A stretch of DNA of 39,190 bases from Anaerolineae bacterium. Lineage in GTDB: Bacteria; Chloroflexota; Anaerolineae; Aggregatilineales; Phototrophicaceae. The position numbers and the translations under genes were made by a program. Positions 36,478 through 39,190 of the stretch are shown piece after piece; the first letter of the stretch is position 1; every line of letters begins with the position of its first letter. The DNA lies in contig JALHNT010000064.1 in NCBI GenBank assembly GCA_022843385.1, positions 1 to 39,190 on the forward strand, given 5' to 3'. The notes under the pieces are model-generated. The model saw only the letters and a list, made by a program, of their open reading frames with translations, ran no database searches and was not told the origin of the DNA.

Positions 36478-37860
36478 TCAAGGAACGCTCGCAGAGCAGC
36501 TATCGCCCAACACCAGTTCGCAGTTTGCACTGTCACTGCTGCCATCGCTGCCAGTTGCCACATTGTTGTTCCCGCCGACAATCGTGTCACCACCTGCGCC
36601 ATCAACCGATGTCATGGTATCGCCGCCACCATCAGCGTTGTCATTGCCTGAGCTGCCGATGGTGCTGGCATTGCCGCCGTATATCTGGTCATTGGCACCA
36701 CCGCTGTCGGTCAGTGTATCACTGCCATCATTGCCGGTGCTGCTGTTGGTGTTCTGATTGCCGCCGATCAGGGTGTCGCTGGTGCCGGCGCTGTCGGTGA
36801 TGCGGTCATTGCCGTCGTTGCCAGCGCTGCCATTGTCATTCTCATTACCACCGATCAGGGTATCGCCGCTACCGGCAGCATCGCTGAGCGTGTCGTTGCT
36901 GTCGTTACCGACTCCGCCATCGTTCAAGTTTCCGCCTACCAGATGATCATTATCTCCACCGCTATCGGTAATGACATCGCTGCCATCATTACCTCCCCCG
37001 CCGGCGTTATCATTACCCCCGTAGATGGTATCGCTGCCCGCGCCGCCTTCGATCACATCGCCGCCATCATCGACAAATTCGCCGGGATTGTTTTCCGAGC
37101 CGCCAAATACATCATCATCGCCATCACCGGCATCAATGCTATCATTGCCTGTGCCGCCATAGATGATGTCGGCACCATCGTAACCGTAGATCACATCATT
37201 CCCGCCACCACCATCGATAAAGTTGTCGGTGTCGTTGCCGTGTATAATTTCACAGGCATCATCGCCGGTATAGCTACCGCCTGTCACCAACAGGTCGAAG
37301 CCGCCGGTATAGCTACTACCGCTGAAGACCACAATACGGACGACACCACAGGGATCAACATAGCGCACTACCCGTGCCCCCACCAGCAACCAGCTATGGC
37401 GGGTGCGGCAGTCTGGCTTACCTGCTGCGTCATAAAAGACGGTCAAGAGATTGTAGACCCCGGGATTGCCGCTGAGGAAAGATCGACTCAATCCATCGGG
37501 CGAAAGATAGAAATCAGCCCCAGTCAACGCGCCGAACAGGGCGTCATCCCCTGTGGCATAGCCGCGATAAGGACGGAGCATGAATTGGATCGTCCCCCAA
37601 TCCGGCAGCCCGACCTGATAAACGACGACCTGAGCACTGACAGCGCGAGCTGGCGCGGACTGCCAGCCAGCCGTCACAGCGTCACCAGCGCTCACTTCCC
37701 AGACATCCTGACTCAACCGCGCTTCACTGCACAAGGGCAAGGCGAGCGCCGCCTGCAGCGCGGCCACATCCGGCGCGCCGATGACAGCTCGCCAGCCACC
37801 GACGATAAGCATAAAACCGGCGATTGTCAGTATCCGGCGGAGGAGTGATCGTGTCTGCAT
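36478..37860 (-). CDS. Secreted RTX-type calcium-binding repeat protein
   Basis: The 460-residue protein has a signal peptide or anchor (about 9-28), a globular N-terminal half and a C-terminal half of RTX-like repeats. The first repeats fit GGxGxDxUx well: DGGGGNDVIYGYDGADIIYG, then GGTGNDSIDAGDGDDDVFGG (about 235-275). Later repeats have become a longer unit of 28-29 residues, seen in about four copies, each running from DTLIGGNxN through GNDGSDTLTDSGG. Such repeats bind Ca and fold outside the cell. No type I secretion gene is near, and the N-terminal signal suggests Sec export. ATG 37860 has GAGGAAA seven bases upstream. Likely a surface or matrix protein. Confidence 0.82.
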   Translation of the reverse strand: MQTRSLLRRILTIAGFMLIVGGWRAVIGAPDVAALQAALALPLCSEARLSQDVWEVSAGDAVTAGWQSAPARAVSAQVVVYQVGLPDWGTIQFMLRPYRGYATGDDALFGALTGADFYLSPDGLSRSFLSGNPGVYNLLTVFYDAAGKPDCRTRHSWLLVGARVVRYVDPCGVVRIVVFSGSSYTGGFDLLVTGGSYTGDDACEIIHGNDTDNFIDGGGGNDVIYGYDGADIIYGGTGNDSIDAGDGDDDVFGGSENNPGEFVDDGGDVIEGGAGSDTIYGGNDNAGGGGNDGSDVITDSGGDNDHLVGGNLNDGGVGNDSNDTLSDAAGSGDTLIGGNENDNGSAGNDGNDRITDSAGTSDTLIGGNQNTNSSTGNDGSDTLTDSGGANDQIYGGNASTIGSSGNDNADGGGDTMTSVDGAGGDTIVGGNNNVATGSDGSSDSANCELVLGDSCSASVP

Positions 37861-38032
37861 ACAACTTTCCTCATCCCAGAACGTATAACGGGTTAGCAAT
37901 CCACTGGGTAGTGGCAACCCGATCAACTATCGATAACGACCTAGCCTCATCCTATCATACTCTGTCTGCTGGCGAAAACGACCGGTGGCGGGTTAGACTT
38001 TACCAACCAACAGCGAAGATCAAGGAGCAATC

Positions 38033-38680
38033 ATGATCAGAAGTGTGCTGAAATATGGAGGACTGCTGCTGCTGGTGATCGCGGTAGTGTTCGGACTACT
38101 GTTTGCCTACGCTCAAGGGCTATTGCCGTTCATGCAGCCCGCCGTCAATATCAATGTCAACCTGATTCGGGATCGTATCGAGCAGCTTTCGCAACTGACG
38201 ACGACTCGTTACACCTATTCGATGGTCATTACCACGGAAGCTGACATGCCAGAGTGGTTGCGACTGCTCTATGGTCAACGGCAGGTGATGGTTGCCACCG
38301 GATATGTCGTCGCCGGAATCGATCTGTCGCAGATTGAAGCTGATGCAGTCAAGCTGAATGGGGGCATCCTCACGCTGGAACTGCCTGCCTCGGCGTTGCA
38401 GGATTGTTTCTTTGATGAGCGCGGCACCTATATCGCTGAACAAAGCACCGGCATCTTCGCCCGACGCGCCAGCAACATTGACCAGGAAACACGCCGCTAC
38501 GCCATCCAGCAGTTTCGTGAAGCAGCGCTGAACAGCGGGATTCTGGAGGCAGCCCGCGCACAGGCGGCAGAAAGCCTGACCTCATTCATCCAGTTGTTGG
38601 GGGTCAACAGCATCGAACAGATCAATCTTAGCTTTGCCCCTGCCAACCCGCAGGCACCACTCCCCAGCACGTGTTCATAG
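38033..38680 (+). CDS. DUF4230 domain protein
   Basis: The 215-residue protein has an N-terminal membrane anchor (about 9-30, GLLLLVIAVVFGLLFAYAQG) and a DUF4230 domain outside. Family marks are the start VNLIRDRIEQLSQLTTTRYT, the central GYVVAGIDLSQIEADAVK and LPASALQDCFFDE, and the helical C-terminus with REAALNSGILEAARAQA. The family has no known role; its layout recalls stomatin-like or flotillin-like helices only loosely. ATG 38033 has AAGGAG five bases upstream. It is divergent from the RTX gene and ends at a terminator-like hairpin. Confidence 0.82.
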   Translation: MIRSVLKYGGLLLLVIAVVFGLLFAYAQGLLPFMQPAVNINVNLIRDRIEQLSQLTTTRYTYSMVITTEADMPEWLRLLYGQRQVMVATGYVVAGIDLSQIEADAVKLNGGILTLELPASALQDCFFDERGTYIAEQSTGIFARRASNIDQETRRYAIQQFREAALNSGILEAARAQAAESLTSFIQLLGVNSIEQINLSFAPANPQAPLPSTCS

Positions 38681-38687
38681 CATGCAG

Positions 38688-38714
38688 CAGGGGGATCAAT
38701 CATATCACCCCCTG
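38688..38714 (+). terminator. Terminator-like hairpin after the DUF4230 gene
   Basis: CAGGGGG and CCCCCTG form a 7-bp GC-rich stem with a 13-base loop, followed by TTGTATTG. It begins seven bases after the DUF4230 stop codon. Confidence 0.6.
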
Positions 38715-38852
38715 TTGTATTGATTCCTGGCTATGGCTCTAGCTATCCCATCAATCGGCTATTCCTCTAAATCGCTATCTGACGGGAGTGGAACGGGGCG
38801 GGTTCGCTCATGTTTTCACCATAGCATGACTCGTCCGGCGCGTCCACCAGCG

Positions 38853-38959
38853 CTAAGCGGCGGGTGCATTTCAAGTTCGTGCAAAACTCGCTCGATGAAA
38901 AGTCTCAAGCCAAAACTATAGGTACGAGTGCACCAAAGTGAAATGCACCCCTAAGCGGC
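38853..38959. mobile_element. MITE-like element with 9-bp target duplication
   Basis: An 89-bp element (38862-38950) begins GGGTGCATTTCA and ends with the exact complement TGAAATGCACCC. The terminal repeats extend imperfectly to 22 bp, with GTGCA and TGCAC matching again after five mostly mismatched bases. It is flanked on both sides by a perfect direct repeat, CTAAGCGGC (38853-38861 and 38951-38959), as expected for a target-site duplication. It is too short to code for a transposase, so it is non-autonomous or an internally deleted insertion sequence. I do not assign a family; several IS families make 9-bp duplications. Confidence 0.75.
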
Positions 38960-38977
38960 TTCTCAAGTTTCAGCATG

Positions 38978-39175
38978 TCAGGGGTGCCACTGTCGCCAGT
39001 CAAACGGACGACAGTGAAGGGCTGACTCAAGTAAACCAATTACAAACGGAAGGAGAGAGCAAGTCAAGGGCATGAGAAGGAAGAGATGAACAGTAGTCGC
39101 GAGCAGCCTGAATACTGGAATAGCCAAAGCAGCGCAGGACAGAGAGAGCGGCATTGCGACAGATTGCCAGGACAC
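38978..39175 (-). other. Uncertain hydrophobic open frame near the window end
   Basis: A 65-codon minus-strand frame (GTG start) encodes a hydrophobic sequence with LFLLMPLTCSLLPFVIGLL and ends FDWRQWHP. No ribosome site is visible at its start, and the window ends 15 bases further on, so a longer gene from outside cannot be judged. It ends 19 bases from the MITE target duplication. It could be a small membrane protein, a fragment of a longer gene or chance. Confidence 0.2.
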
Positions 39176-39190
39176 GCGACTAGGGTCGGA

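Noticed and set aside
36943..37848. Plus-strand Ile/Ala-rich frame opposite the RTX gene
   Set aside because: Its regularity mirrors the RTX repeats on the other strand; no ribosome site.

Overview
The window looks like chromosomal DNA of a Chloroflexota bacterium, most likely of the Anaerolineae type. It is moderately GC-rich. Evidence for this placement: many membrane-anchored proteins carry long Thr/Pro-rich extracytoplasmic linkers, a GlmL-like actin-fold ATPase sits in an operon with a DUF6754 protein, a short cobalamin-independent methionine-synthase-like protein is present, and murJ shows the cell makes peptidoglycan. The placement comes from family recognition, not from a marker gene. 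No rRNA, tRNA or CRISPR array was seen.

Layout. 1-813 is gene-free and holds degenerate short repeats. 814-6279 has a nucleoside hydrolase, two overlapping antibiotic-biosynthesis-monooxygenase-fold proteins, a SorC-type regulator with a palindromic operator, a secreted SGNH hydrolase and a class III aminotransferase. 6420-8397 has a coupled pair of paralogous membrane-anchored proteins and a DUF433/DUF5615 toxin-antitoxin-like pair. 8556-13103 has a UGT-like glycosyltransferase, a pentapeptide-repeat protein, an unknown protein, a Nudix hydrolase and a coupled pair of SDR proteins, the second of which lacks the catalytic residues. 13223-17117 has an orphan peptide-type solute-binding protein, a core-MetE-like protein and a UlaG-like metallo-hydrolase. 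17622-22507 has a secreted unknown protein, an SDR, rluD, a PrpA/ApaH-like phosphatase and murJ. 22561-26146 has a TIR-TPR protein and a membrane-bound HdrD-like Fe-S oxidoreductase.

26287-36107 is the centre of interest: eight tightly packed same-strand genes that read as one operon. They encode a small protein, a DUF6754 membrane protein, two polytopic membrane proteins, a 1101-residue protein with an acidic cytoplasmic arm and a periplasm/wall-side SH3b domain, a GlmL-like ASKHA ATPase, a beta-rich soluble protein sharing a module with the ATPase, and a second acidic-arm/PT-rich membrane protein. No glutamate mutase genes are present. I infer an uncharacterised envelope complex organised by an actin-like ATPase, comparable in layout (not by homology) to PilM-PilN-PilO or FtsA systems.

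36229-39190 holds a small YqaE/Pmp3 gene, a Sec-exported RTX-repeat protein, a DUF4230 protein and an 89-bp MITE-like element with a perfect 9-bp target duplication.

Regulation: most promoters I can place are extended -10 elements (TGnTAnnnT) without a recognisable -35, lying 20-45 nt upstream of start codons. The one in front of the large operon puts transcription at the start codon itself, suggesting a leaderless message.
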